64,000 nt of DNA, taken from positions 1,240,001 to 1,304,000 of the forward strand of contig NZ_AP026764.1 of NCBI RefSeq assembly GCF_026000435.1. The letters are read 5' to 3'. How positions within the stretch are numbered: position 1 is the first letter of the stretch; each line of letters starts with the position of its first letter. Position numbers and translations under genes: made by a program. Shown here in pieces: positions 26,652 through 35,820 of the stretch. This DNA comes from Vibrio sp. STUT-A11 (lineage in GTDB: Bacteria > Pseudomonadota > Gammaproteobacteria > Enterobacterales > Vibrionaceae). The notes below the pieces were generated by a model. That model worked only from the letters and a program-made list of their open reading frames with translations, made no database searches and was not told the DNA's origin.

Positions 26652-26904
26652 TGGTAGCTATAGGTTTGAGCCTTAACCACTATGTGAATGATTACGCATA
26701 GTAACGATAGGAAAGATAGATGAACAGCCTTTTCTTATCTTGCGGGTTGATGGGCGTTTTGCGCTTGAATTGTTGCAAAATACAATCACAGTAACGACAA
26801 CAACGAACGAGTTAGCGACATCGTGCATGAAATATGGTGGAGAAGGAGAAAGGATGACCCTAGTAAATTAGAAGGAGCAAATGTTCATTGCTCCTTTTAA
26901 TTTA

Positions 26905-27549
26905 TTATGCGCTTGCGTAGATGACGCTGCCGCCTTTAATCGTATCGATGATTTCTCGAGACAGGTTTTCTGGCAGAGCCGGACAACCCCAGCTACGTCC
27001 TAAATAGCCGTTCTTTTTGATAAAAGAAGGATTCGCATATTTCGCGCCATGTACGACGATGTAGCGCTCGCGAGCTTTATCGTTGAGTCCAGAAGTCAGA
27101 CCATCTAAGCGGAGAGAATAGCCATTTGACCCGTAGTAGGTCGTATCGGTTAAAAACGTACCTAAAGACGTTTTCCGAGAGTTCACAATATTTGAGAACT
27201 TCGTCGCGGTTTTCTTTCCACTGTTCACACCATGTGAAACATAGGTATTGTAGATCAGCTTCTTTCTATCTATATCAACCACATAAAAGCGCTTGTCTGT
27301 TGACGGTTTACTGTAGTCAATGATTGTAAGTACTGGCTTCTTTCTTTTTTTGGTCTTCTTGTAAGCTAAGTAGGCATCGTTAAATAGCTTAAAGTCGATA
27401 ACGCCTTCTAGTTTGGCGTCTTTATATGTTTTTCTAACTTGTTGAGAAATCTGATTCTCTACTCGAGCTTTGCCGTCCGAATCTTTGGCGAAAGCAAAAG
27501 GAGAAACAGAGAAAAACGTCCATATCAACAATAAAAATGATTTTTTCAT
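26905..27549 (-). CDS. Periplasmic L,D-transpeptidase catalytic-domain protein
   Basis: Secreted protein of 214 residues with signal peptide MKKSFLLLIWTFFSVSPFAFA. The C-terminal half resembles the YkuD_2 group: VSHGVNSGKK, TSLGTFLT, the active-site His in YIVVHGAKYA and the catalytic Cys in GRSWGCPAL, followed by a short GGSVIYA end. It would act on peptidoglycan or lipoprotein linkages in the periplasm. ATG at 27549 is preferred over a TTG three codons upstream because it begins the signal peptide; the ribosome site is weak. Confidence 0.85.
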   Translation of the reverse strand: MKKSFLLLIWTFFSVSPFAFAKDSDGKARVENQISQQVRKTYKDAKLEGVIDFKLFNDAYLAYKKTKKRKKPVLTIIDYSKPSTDKRFYVVDIDRKKLIYNTYVSHGVNSGKKTATKFSNIVNSRKTSLGTFLTDTTYYGSNGYSLRLDGLTSGLNDKARERYIVVHGAKYANPSFIKKNGYLGRSWGCPALPENLSREIIDTIKGGSVIYASA

Positions 27550-28009
27550 TTTGATCAAATAAAACTCTAGGTGTTACAAATTTGCCGAATGCTTCATGCG
27601 TTCAGTAATACTACATGCACATCAATTATATTCTTTTCCCTACACTCAATGTTATGCTTTAAACACTTATAGTTTGGGATGTTATTAATTTCTTGCTGTT
27701 AAAACTAACTTTCTGATATTAATGGTTTTTCTATTATTGAAGTAAATTTCAGACATAATAATAACTTAAATTACTAATTATTAAAATGGTGATTAGCACC
27801 GTTTATCGGGCTCAACAGGTTAAAAACAATGTGTAATTATGCTTCAATTGGAAAAATTCTTGAAATTTCAAAGTGTTTATTTTCAGTAATCGAGTGATAT
27901 TTAAAGCTAACTCTGTGATCCTAGTCGTAACAAAATATAATTTAAATGTTGAATGAAAGCACTTGCACAGTATAGATTGGCATAAATGACCGATAACTAC
28001 GAGGTTTGA
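27550..28009. other. AT-rich spacer
   Basis: Very AT-rich 460-bp gap before the NUDIX gene with no convincing reading frame, hairpin or operator. It may hold the promoters of the L,D-transpeptidase gene and the NUDIX gene. Confidence 0.45.
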
Positions 28010-28399
28010 ATGAAAGTGCATGAATGCGTTTCCTTTATATTAGTGAAAAACTCACAAATACTGTTGGAGACACGAGCAAAAGACAAAGATACTGATCCCG
28101 GAGCTATTGCTATTCCAGGTGGGCATATGGAACCAGGTGAGGATCAGACGCAGACATTATTTAGAGAGCTTAAAGAAGAGTTGAATGTCACGCCACAATC
28201 ATTTTTATATCTATGTTCTCTTTATCATCCCACGATTGAATTACAACTCATACATTATTACATCGTCACTGAGTGGGAAGGGGGGTAGAATGTTATGAGG
28301 CGGATTCTATTGATTGGTATACGCCTAATAATGCTCCGGTAGGAACAGAGGTTGATAGGATTGCGCTGCAAGAGCTTGAGCGATTAAAAAATACATTTA
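28010..28399 (+). pseudogene. NUDIX hydrolase gene, frameshifted and interrupted by an IS
   Basis: The first frame gives 92 residues with a complete NUDIX box (GGHMEPGEDQTQTLFRELKE, then EELNV) and stops just after a run of six G near 28280-28285. Adding one base to this run restores a second frame reading GVECYEADSIDWYTP...ALQELERLKNTF, the expected C-terminal part. That frame then runs into the left end of the IS at 28400. Rejoining across the IS with a single TA gives only three further codons and a stop. The gene is thus broken twice, although the NUDIX box itself is intact. Confidence 0.8.
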
Positions 28400-29493
28400 T
28401 ACCCGTGATCATTGAAGATGCTTGATTTCTCATTAAATCAGGATCATGCTACGCACCATGAAAATTGTACTGACTCCTGAGCAAAAGCAGCAACTCGAAC
28501 AGATGCACGACACTGAGCGTGATAGTCGTGTGTGCGACCATATAAAAGCCGTTTTGCTAGCTTCCGAGGGTTGGAATCAGGTCATGATATCTCAAGCTCT
28601 TCGTATTCATGAATCTACCGTTGCTCGTCATCTTAGTGATTATGTTCTCTCTGAAAAACTTAAACCTGAGAATGGTGGTAGCCAGAGTCGACTTTCTGTG
28701 ACTTAGACGATGCAGCTCATCGAGCATTTGACTGAGAAAACCTACTTTCATACGCGTCAAATCGTTACTTACGTCGAGACGGAATTCGGTGTGAGCTACA
28801 CCGTTGCAGGCATGAACAAGTGGTTACATCACCACGATTTTTCATACAAAAAGCCCAAAGGTGTACCGCACAAGCTAAAACCTGAAGAGCAGCAAGCATT
28901 TATCGAGTATTACAACGAGGTGCTTAAGTCCAATGATGCGCCTGTGCTTTTTATGGATGCCGTTCATCCGACTCAATCAACAAAGCTCAGCTATGGCTGG
29001 ATCCGCAAGGGACAGGATAAACTTATTGAAACGACAGGTAGTCGTACTCGAGTGAATCTAATCGGTGCTCTGCCACTGAAAGACATTAGCGCAACGATCA
29101 CAAATACTTATGAAACGATAGATAGCGAGAGCATTGTTCGCTTCTTTTGGAAACTCAAGAAAGAGCATTATCCACTAGAGCAAACCGTGCATATTGTGCT
29201 TGATGGTGCAGCCTATCATCGGTCAGAAATGGTGAGAAATGCGGCAAAAGTGCTCAATATAGAGCTTCATTACTTACCACCATACAGCCCAAACTTAAAT
29301 CCAATAGAGCGACTTTGGAAAGTAATGAATGAGCATGTGAGGAACAATGTCTATTTTCCCTCTAAAGCAGCATTCACCTCTGCTATCAAAAAGTTTTTTG
29401 ATGTGACGCTACCAGAAGTTGCAGGCTCACTTGTATCCAGAATTACGGATAATTTTCAGATATTGAAACCTGCATCTTCAAGTTGAACGGGTA
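28400..29493 (+). mobile_element. IS630-family insertion sequence
   Basis: Element of about 1094 bp. The ends are 22-bp imperfect inverted repeats: left 28400-28421 begins TACCCGT and ends TTGAAGATGC; right 29472-29493 is its complement with 17 of 22 matches. A TA flanks each side (28398-28399 and 29494-29495), the target duplication typical of IS630/mariner elements. It carries one transposase gene with an internal stop and lies in the 3' end of a NUDIX gene. Confidence 0.9.
28446..29486 (+). pseudogene. IS630-family transposase with in-frame TAG
   Basis: N-terminal part (86 residues) has helix-turn-helix segments (QVMISQALRIHESTVARHL). After TAG at 28704-28706 the same frame continues for 258 residues with the winged HTH and DDE catalytic domain: Asp in FMDAVHP, Asp in VLDGAAYH, and Glu in PPYSPNLNPIERLWK. 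Because the frame does not change, a single nucleotide change (for example CAG to TAG) explains the break. Unless the stop is read through or the second part is used alone from ATG 28710, the copy should be inactive; other genomic copies may move it. Confidence 0.88.
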
Positions 29494-29716
29494 TAGTTTA
29501 ATTTAGGAAAATAAGTTAGAGCCAGCCAAGCATATATTTTTAATCGCTTAATGAATATCAGAGTTACATTAACAGTGTTTTTGAACAAAATTAAGCTATG
29601 AATATAAATGTTGTGAAATATCAAATTGTGGCTGTATACACTGTGCTACTTTTACCTAGATTTTGACGAACTATTTCGCTTGTTCAACTTTCCTAGGGAC
29701 CGGTGACATAAGAGAG

Positions 29717-29941
29717 ATGGTTAGTAATGTTCATCAACACATGGGATTTGCAGCGGGGGGCCAAATGATTAATAAATGTGGACAGTGTCGGCAATTTACT
29801 AGAGAGAAGGCAAACAATAAAGATATATGTGGCGCCTGGGGGCAGCCAACTATAGCAACAAGGTTTGCCTGTGAATTTTTTATGCCTGCTGTCTCATCAA
29901 AAAACCGCGTTACTAAGGTTCTAAACACAAAACAAAGTTAA
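29717..29941 (+). CDS. Small Cys-rich protein, unknown
   Basis: A 74-residue protein with four or more cysteines in the order CGQC, CGAW, CEFF (KCGQCRQFTR, DICGAWGQP, FACEFFMPA), suggesting a small zinc-binding or redox fold, and a basic C-terminal tail. AGAGAG lies just before ATG 29717; an internal ATG before INKCGQC is possible. Not recognised. Confidence 0.5.
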   Translation: MVSNVHQHMGFAAGGQMINKCGQCRQFTREKANNKDICGAWGQPTIATRFACEFFMPAVSSKNRVTKVLNTKQS

Positions 29942-29981
29942 TTCAACACCGTCTTATTTGTGCAAGCCCGCCAGCGAAGTG

Positions 29982-32318
29982 CTAAGTTTGCTTCTTTCGA
30001 TTGAACAACGAGTGGTTGGATGACTCCCACCATATTTTCAGTTGCTCGAGATTCATGGGTTTTCCAAAAAGATAGCCTTGCATAAAGTCGCATTGGTAGT
30101 CCGACAACCATTGGTGTATCGCATCGTGTTCAATGCCCTCTGCAGTAACGGTTTTATTCTGGGCGTGGCACAAGTCAATAATGGGTTTGATTACGTGTCC
30201 ATTATTGGTTCCCATCAACGTGAGTAGAAACTCGCGGTCAAATTTAATCTTTTGAACAGGGAATTGAACAAGCTGGGTAAGTGATGTATAGCCTGAGCCG
30301 AAGTCATCGATTGCAAGCCGGTAACCGAGCTTAGAAAGTTTATCTAGCAAGGCTGTTCCGCGTTGGTTTGAAGCGAAAGTCTCTGTGATTTCAAGCTCAA
30401 TAAATTGAGGGTCAACATCGTATTTAGTTGTATATGTGTGTATATACTCAGCCATCTCCAGAGAGTTTAACTCTGCGGAGGATAAGTTGATCGATAGAAT
30501 GATGTCTTTATCAAAAACTTCTCTCAACTGATGGTATTGCGATGCTGCATTAGAGAACACCCAACGGTCAATCTTGTCGAACAGACCAGTTTGCTCTGCG
30601 ATAGGGATAAACTCTGCAGGAGGTATTGCCCCTATACCTTCTGCATCCCACCGCAACAATACTTCTAAGCCTTCAATTTCATTGTTGTAACGGCTTAGAT
30701 AGGGTTGAAACACGAGTCGAAACTCCTCTTCTACATCGGCCTTTCTTAATGCACGTTCAACTTGGTTTCGCCTTTGTGACTCGATGTTTAAGTCAGCAGA
30801 GTAATAGGAATATTGATTTTTTCCAGCACGTTTCGCTTGGTACATTGCGGCATCAGCATTAGATAAAAGCTTCGTAATGTCTGCCCCGTCTTCTGGGTAA
30901 CGTGCCACTCCCACACTGGCGGTAATAGGGAAGGAACTTGGCCACGAATGGCTCAAAGTACTGATAGGTTTGAGTAGTTCTGTTGCGAGTATGTCTGGGA
31001 GATTGTTTATGTGCTCATCAGAGCTAAGTAGAATGGCGAACTCATCACCCGAAAGGCGCGCACCAAAACAAGGGCTGTTATATTGATGAGTTATCTTCTG
31101 ACACACGTTCTTGATGTGAGTTGAAAATACCTTTAAAAGAGTATCTCCCAATTCATGCCCATATTTGTCATTGACATATTTGAAGTTATCCAAGTCAACA
31201 TAAATAACCCACATATACGCAGAAGGGGAGTCGAGCTCTTGAGTGACCAGCTCATGGAACCGATTTCGGTTCGCGAGCTGTGTCAATTGATCCGTCTCTG
31301 CCAACCGCTTGGTTTTTTTGTAGATGGTGTTTAGCTCTTCATACATATCGAAGAAGCGAGAAGACAGTCTCCCAATCTCGTCATTGGTATCTAGTTTTTC
31401 AATATTATCTCTCTGATTTGTTTCCAGTTCTTGGAGTTGTTTGTCGAGTCTAGAAACAGGGCGTAATACATGTCGATACAGAACCAAAACGATCAATGCA
31501 ATTGTACAAAATGCAGCGATCCCAAATGAAAGTGCTAACTCTAGCCAAACTTTGTCGATTTTATTCCACATCAGATACTCAGCAGGTGAGAGTATGGCAA
31601 AAAAATGAGGGAGCAACTGTATCGTTTGAGCTAGAGGGACATCCAGGTATATTGGTACATCAGAAAAAGTAATGATGCTGTGTGTATCAAATTCGATCTC
31701 GTGTTTAATTTCACTAAATGCTTCCAAAGATACCGTTACGATCACAAAAAAAGTATTAGTAGGATCGAAACTTAATGGGTGTTCACCGGTACGTTTATCA
31801 ATCAAATCGTATTGGATCAGAATACTTTGACCACTGGAGTTATAAATAAAACCTGTGCGGCTGTAATCGCCGTGTTTTGAAAAACTGTCTGAAATGTATT
31901 CCGCTACTTTAGGATCGATGGTCGCTGAAGATTCAAAATATTGGTTTTCTACGTAATAGAGCAGGTTTTGATTGCCATTGAGGATAGCCATATTGGTATC
32001 GCCATGATAGCCATGGCTTAATACATCCGCTGTTTCTTCCAAGCGATTAAACAAAACTCGCTCACGGTAAGGGTTATCGTGATTAATTAAATAATCTTGT
32101 AGAACGTCACTTTTACCTAAAGTATAAGCGTAGCTATGAAGAAAAATATTCGCTTGGCGGAATTGTCCCGCCAGCTTCTCCATTTGCAATTGAATATAAC
32201 TATCTTCCCGCTTAATGAGTGTGACTTTCTGGATGCTATAGATAATGTAACTTGAGACCACCGCACTTAATAAGATGACAGGTGTTACGAGCAAAATCAC
32301 TCTTCTGCTTAATTTCAT
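29982..32318 (-). CDS. Membrane-bound GGDEF-EAL protein (cyclic-di-GMP metabolism)
   Basis: Inner-membrane sensor of 778 residues: helix near 7-30, periplasmic sensor of about 220 residues, second helix near 258-285, HAMP-like linker, GGDEF domain (about 345-510) and EAL domain (about 520-765). The GGDEF signature reads SGDEF near residue 423, which keeps the residues normally needed for cyclase activity. The EAL signature reads EVL (GLEVLLRW near 550), with the other phosphodiesterase residues present (ELEITETF, IDDFGSGYTSL, TAEGIEH). It could therefore make or break cyclic-di-GMP; which dominates is not clear. A single gene with no obvious partner. Confidence 0.92.
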   Translation of the reverse strand: MKLSRRVILLVTPVILLSAVVSSYIIYSIQKVTLIKREDSYIQLQMEKLAGQFRQANIFLHSYAYTLGKSDVLQDYLINHDNPYRERVLFNRLEETADVLSHGYHGDTNMAILNGNQNLLYYVENQYFESSATIDPKVAEYISDSFSKHGDYSRTGFIYNSSGQSILIQYDLIDKRTGEHPLSFDPTNTFFVIVTVSLEAFSEIKHEIEFDTHSIITFSDVPIYLDVPLAQTIQLLPHFFAILSPAEYLMWNKIDKVWLELALSFGIAAFCTIALIVLVLYRHVLRPVSRLDKQLQELETNQRDNIEKLDTNDEIGRLSSRFFDMYEELNTIYKKTKRLAETDQLTQLANRNRFHELVTQELDSPSAYMWVIYVDLDNFKYVNDKYGHELGDTLLKVFSTHIKNVCQKITHQYNSPCFGARLSGDEFAILLSSDEHINNLPDILATELLKPISTLSHSWPSSFPITASVGVARYPEDGADITKLLSNADAAMYQAKRAGKNQYSYYSADLNIESQRRNQVERALRKADVEEEFRLVFQPYLSRYNNEIEGLEVLLRWDAEGIGAIPPAEFIPIAEQTGLFDKIDRWVFSNAASQYHQLREVFDKDIILSINLSSAELNSLEMAEYIHTYTTKYDVDPQFIELEITETFASNQRGTALLDKLSKLGYRLAIDDFGSGYTSLTQLVQFPVQKIKFDREFLLTLMGTNNGHVIKPIIDLCHAQNKTVTAEGIEHDAIHQWLSDYQCDFMQGYLFGKPMNLEQLKIWWESSNHSLFNRKKQT

Positions 32319-32557
32319 TCCGTTTTTTCAATTCCGTTTGTGTCCTTACAAACGTTACATACCGACTCGGTAGCTAACGAATGACAAATGTATAAGCAGT
32401 GTAACGAGATTTTGACCTTGTCGATCTTGTAAATCAGGTGGCTCTCTGGAACTGTGAAGTTGCATATGCTTTTAAAGGGTCTAATTGGATGTTTTCTCAG
32501 TAATTAGACGTCTTAGTTATAAACAAGTTACCCTATATACCAGTAGGCAGTGGTCAA
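32319..32557. other. Spacer between GGDEF-EAL gene and rbs control region
   Basis: No gene seen. Contains presumably the GGDEF-EAL promoter. Confidence 0.4.
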
Positions 32558-32593
32558 CAAACCCCACGATCGAAACGTTTCGATGATGGGGTT
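32558..32593. repeat. 36-bp near-perfect palindrome around the distal rbs operator
   Basis: Arms AAACCCCA..ATCGAAAC and GTTTCGAT..TGGGGTTT pair over 18 bp with two mismatched bases and no loop. The centre is the RbsR-type operator. It could form a cruciform or a transcriptional hairpin. Confidence 0.7.
32569..32584. promoter_or_regulatory. RbsR operator, distal
   Basis: ATCGAAACGTTTCGAT, a perfect 16-bp palindrome of LacI-family type, 210 bp before rbsD. An exact copy lies at 32700-32715, centre-to-centre distance 131 bp. Confidence 0.85.
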
Positions 32594-32699
32594 TGTGACA
32601 CAAGTTGTCTTTTCATGTTCATTGAAGCCTCAATTGCAGATCATTCTCACACCTTATAAACCGCTCTCTTTTCAAATTCCACTTTCGAATTATTATTGC

Positions 32700-32715
32700 A
32701 TCGAAACGTTTCGAT
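32700..32715. promoter_or_regulatory. RbsR operator, proximal
   Basis: Second exact ATCGAAACGTTTCGAT, 78 bp before rbsD, well placed to block the operon promoter. Binding by RbsR (37826-38833) is inferred from position. Confidence 0.85.
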
Positions 32716-32793
32716 GAGTTTTCTGTAAATAACCAAAACAACCCAATACAGACGATTATCGATGTATGAACGTGTAACCGAAAGGTCTATGAG

Positions 32794-33213
32794 ATGAAAA
32801 AAAGTACCCTTATACACTCAGATATTTCTTACTTGGTGGCGACATTGGGGCATACCGATGAAATCACCATTTGTGATGCTGGTCTGCCAATCCCTGAACG
32901 TGTGCAACGAATCGACTTAGCGCTTACTCATGGGGTACCAAGTTTTATTGATACCGTTCGTGTGATGTTGTCGGAATCACAGATTGAAGGGGTCATCTTT
33001 GCAGAAGAGTTTTGCAACGTGAGTCCTGAGCTTCACAAAGCAGTGATCGAAGAGTTAAGTCAGGAACAAGAGCGAACAGGAAAATCGATCGAAGTCAGCT
33101 ATGTATCGCACGAAGCGTTTAAAGCTCGCACGGAACAAAGCAGAGCAGTGATTCGCACGGGTGAATGTACACCTTATGCGAACGTTATCTTCCAAGCTGG
33201 CGTAGTTTTTTAA
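32794..33213 (+). CDS. rbsD: D-ribose pyranase
   Basis: Cytoplasmic enzyme of 139 residues that converts beta-D-ribopyranose to the furanose form used by ribokinase. Family segments are MKKSTLIHSDISYLVATLGH with the active-site His, CDAGLPIP, and the C-terminal RTGECTPYANVIFQAGVVF. First gene of the rbs operon. The last codons and stop lie in an 18-bp tandem duplication. Confidence 0.96.
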   Translation: MKKSTLIHSDISYLVATLGHTDEITICDAGLPIPERVQRIDLALTHGVPSFIDTVRVMLSESQIEGVIFAEEFCNVSPELHKAVIEELSQEQERTGKSIEVSYVSHEAFKARTEQSRAVIRTGECTPYANVIFQAGVVF

Positions 33214-33233
33214 GTTGGCGTAGCTTTTTAAGC
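33198..33233 (+). repeat. 18-bp tandem duplication over the rbsD stop
   Basis: TGGCGTAGTTTTTTAAGT (33198-33215) is followed by TGGCGTAGCTTTTTAAGC (33216-33233), two differences. The first copy encodes the end and stop of rbsD; the second is in the rbsD-rbsA gap. Confidence 0.8.
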
Positions 33234-33254
33234 CAGAGAATTTGAGGAACGATT

Positions 33255-34760
33255 ATGACTCAAGCCATTCTACAACTGAGTGAGATTGAAAAAGCGTTTC
33301 CGGGCGTGAAGGCGCTAGATAAGGCGAGCCTTCATGTATATCCAGGGCGGGTAATGGCGCTTATGGGTGAAAATGGAGCGGGTAAATCAACATTGATGAA
33401 AGTGCTAACCGGCATTTATCACATGGACTCGGGAAGCATTCAGTACCAAGGTCAGCCTGCTGCATTTAAAGGTCCGCGTGATTCTCAGGAAGCGGGGATC
33501 AGCATTATTCACCAAGAATTGAACTTGATCCCAGAGCTAACGATTGCGGAGAACATCTATTTAGGGCGCGAATTTACTGGTGCGATGGGACGTATTCAGT
33601 GGAGCACAATGTACGATGAAGCGGACAAGCTTCTCCAACGTCTGAATGTAAAACATAGCTCACGCACCTTGCTTGGTGACTTAAGCCTTGGTGAGCAACA
33701 GATGGTAGAAATTGCCAAAGCGCTCTCGTTTGAATCCAAAGTCATCATCATGGACGAGCCAACCGATGCGCTAACGGATACTGAAACCGAATCGCTATTT
33801 AAAGTGATTAATGAGCTTCGTGCTCAAGGCTGCGGCATTGTTTATATTTCACACCGTTTGAAAGAGATCTTCGAAATTTGTGACGATATTACGGTTCTTC
33901 GTGATGGTAAGTTTATTGGTGAATGTCAGGTTTCTGATACCGACGAAGACGGCCTTATCGAAATGATGGTGGGCCGCAAGCTTGAAGAACAATATCCACG
34001 TATTGATGTGAAACATGGTGAGACCTGTCTTGAAGTGATCGGTTTAACCGGTTCCGGCGTTCACGATGTTAGCTTCACGCTTCAGCGCGGTGAAATACTT
34101 GGTATTTCGGGCTTGATGGGTGCGGGTCGCACTGAGTTGATGAAGGTGATTTACGGCGCGCTGCCGAGCGAGCATGGTGTCATCAATCTCGACAACAAGA
34201 CCATTAACCCAGTCAGTCCGCAAGATGGTTTGGCCAACGGTATCGCTTATATTTCTGAAGATCGAAAAGGCGATGGTTTAGTTCTCGGCTTATCTGTTAA
34301 AGAGAATATGTCTTTGTGTTCTTTGGACAAATTGACCAAAGGTGTCCAAATCCAGCACGGTGACGAAGTGATGGCGGTGGAGGACTTTATTAAACTGTTC
34401 AACATCAAAACGCCTACACGTGATCAAATCATTGGCAACCTTTCAGGTGGTAACCAGCAGAAGGTGGCCATCGCGAAAGGATTGATGACCAAACCTAAAG
34501 TTCTAATTTTGGATGAACCAACTCGCGGTGTTGATGTTGGCGCTAAAAAAGAGATTTATCAGCTAATCAATAAATTCAAAGCCGAAGGCATGAGCATCAT
34601 CTTAGTCTCCTCTGAGATGCCAGAAGTGCTGGGGATGAGTGACCGCATTCTTGTTATGCATGAAGGTCGTATTACTGGCGAATTTGATGCGAAAGACGCC
34701 GATCAAGAAACATTACTCGCCTGTGCCGTGGGCAAAAAGATCAATGAGGAAGCAGCATGA
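33255..34760 (+). CDS. rbsA: Ribose ABC transporter ATP-binding protein
   Basis: Fused double ATPase of 501 residues that powers ribose uptake through RbsC. The first domain has Walker A GENGAGKST and signature LSLGEQQMVEIAKAL followed by MDEPTDALTD; the second has signature LSGGNQQKVAIAKGL and LDEPTRGVDVG, but its Walker A is the degenerate GLMGAGRTEL usual for sugar RbsA proteins. Good GAGG site upstream. Its end overlaps the rbsC start by four bases. Confidence 0.97.
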   Translation: MTQAILQLSEIEKAFPGVKALDKASLHVYPGRVMALMGENGAGKSTLMKVLTGIYHMDSGSIQYQGQPAAFKGPRDSQEAGISIIHQELNLIPELTIAENIYLGREFTGAMGRIQWSTMYDEADKLLQRLNVKHSSRTLLGDLSLGEQQMVEIAKALSFESKVIIMDEPTDALTDTETESLFKVINELRAQGCGIVYISHRLKEIFEICDDITVLRDGKFIGECQVSDTDEDGLIEMMVGRKLEEQYPRIDVKHGETCLEVIGLTGSGVHDVSFTLQRGEILGISGLMGAGRTELMKVIYGALPSEHGVINLDNKTINPVSPQDGLANGIAYISEDRKGDGLVLGLSVKENMSLCSLDKLTKGVQIQHGDEVMAVEDFIKLFNIKTPTRDQIIGNLSGGNQQKVAIAKGLMTKPKVLILDEPTRGVDVGAKKEIYQLINKFKAEGMSIILVSSEMPEVLGMSDRILVMHEGRITGEFDAKDADQETLLACAVGKKINEEAA

Positions 34761-35740
34761 GTACCAACACCATGAGCAAACCGAACGAAGCTAGCAACAA
34801 AAAGCTGTTGACTAAAGAGTGGCTGATTGAACAAAAATCACTGATTGCACTGATATTTTTGATTGTTGTCGTATCATTCCTGAACCCGAATTTCTTCACG
34901 GTAGACAACATTCTTAACATTCTTCGTCAAACCTCGGTTAATGCGATCATCGCTGTAGGTATGACGCTTGTTATCCTGACCGCTGGTATCGATTTGAGTG
35001 TGGGCTCTGTACTGGCTTTATGTGGTGCATTCGCTGCAAGCCTGATTGCAATGGAAGTACCAGTACTAATCGCAGTGCCCACTGCTCTTCTTGCCGGAGC
35101 TGCACTGGGTGCGATCAGCGGCATTATTATCGCTAAGGGTAAGGTTCAAGCCTTCATCGCAACACTGGTTACCATGACGTTATTACGCGGTGTAACCATG
35201 GTTTATACCGATGGCCGACCAATTTCGACTGGCTTTACCGATACGGCTGATGCGTTTGCATGGTTCGGCACAGGTTACGCGATGGGTATTCCCGTTCCGG
35301 TATGGATAATGGTGATTGTGTTTGCTGCCGCGTGGTACTTACTAAACCACACTCGCTTTGGTCGCTATGTCTACGCTCTTGGTGGTAATGAATCTGCTAC
35401 CCGCCTATCTGGCATCAATGTTGACCGAGTGAAGATGGGGGTTTACGCCATCTGCGGTATGTTAGCGGCACTTGCTGGCATCATTGTGACATCTCGTCTG
35501 TCTTCGGCGCAACCTACCGCAGGTATGGGCTACGAGCTAGATGCCATTGCAGCGGTAGTGCTGGGCGGTACGAGTCTAATGGGTGGTAAAGGCCGCATTA
35601 TGGGTACACTCATTGGCGCGCTTATCATCGGCTTCCTGAATAACGCTCTTAACCTGCTCGACGTTTCTTCTTACTACCAAATGATTGCAAAAGCAGTGGT
35701 TATTTTGGCCGCAGTACTGGTAGATAACAAAAACAAGTAA
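34757..35740 (+). CDS. rbsC: Ribose ABC transporter permease
   Basis: Integral membrane protein of 327 residues with a cytoplasmic N-terminus and eight to ten helices. Typical segments are GMTLVILTAGIDLSVGSVLAL, FIATLVTMTLLRG, YALGGNESATRLSGI (ATPase contact) and AVVLGGTSLMGGKG. Translation is probably coupled to rbsA through the ATGA overlap. Confidence 0.97.
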   Translation: MSTNTMSKPNEASNKKLLTKEWLIEQKSLIALIFLIVVVSFLNPNFFTVDNILNILRQTSVNAIIAVGMTLVILTAGIDLSVGSVLALCGAFAASLIAMEVPVLIAVPTALLAGAALGAISGIIIAKGKVQAFIATLVTMTLLRGVTMVYTDGRPISTGFTDTADAFAWFGTGYAMGIPVPVWIMVIVFAAAWYLLNHTRFGRYVYALGGNESATRLSGINVDRVKMGVYAICGMLAALAGIIVTSRLSSAQPTAGMGYELDAIAAVVLGGTSLMGGKGRIMGTLIGALIIGFLNNALNLLDVSSYYQMIAKAVVILAAVLVDNKNK

Positions 35741-35820
35741 TTCATAACAATCCAAAGATATGTGAATAAAAACGAGCTGGTATACGTGTGCTGGCTCACC
35801 CTACACAAAGGACTATAACG

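Noticed and set aside
28710..29486. Second transposase part as an independent orfB with -1 frameshifting
   Set aside because: It is in the same frame as the first part with only a TAG between, so a nonsense change is simpler than programmed frameshifting.
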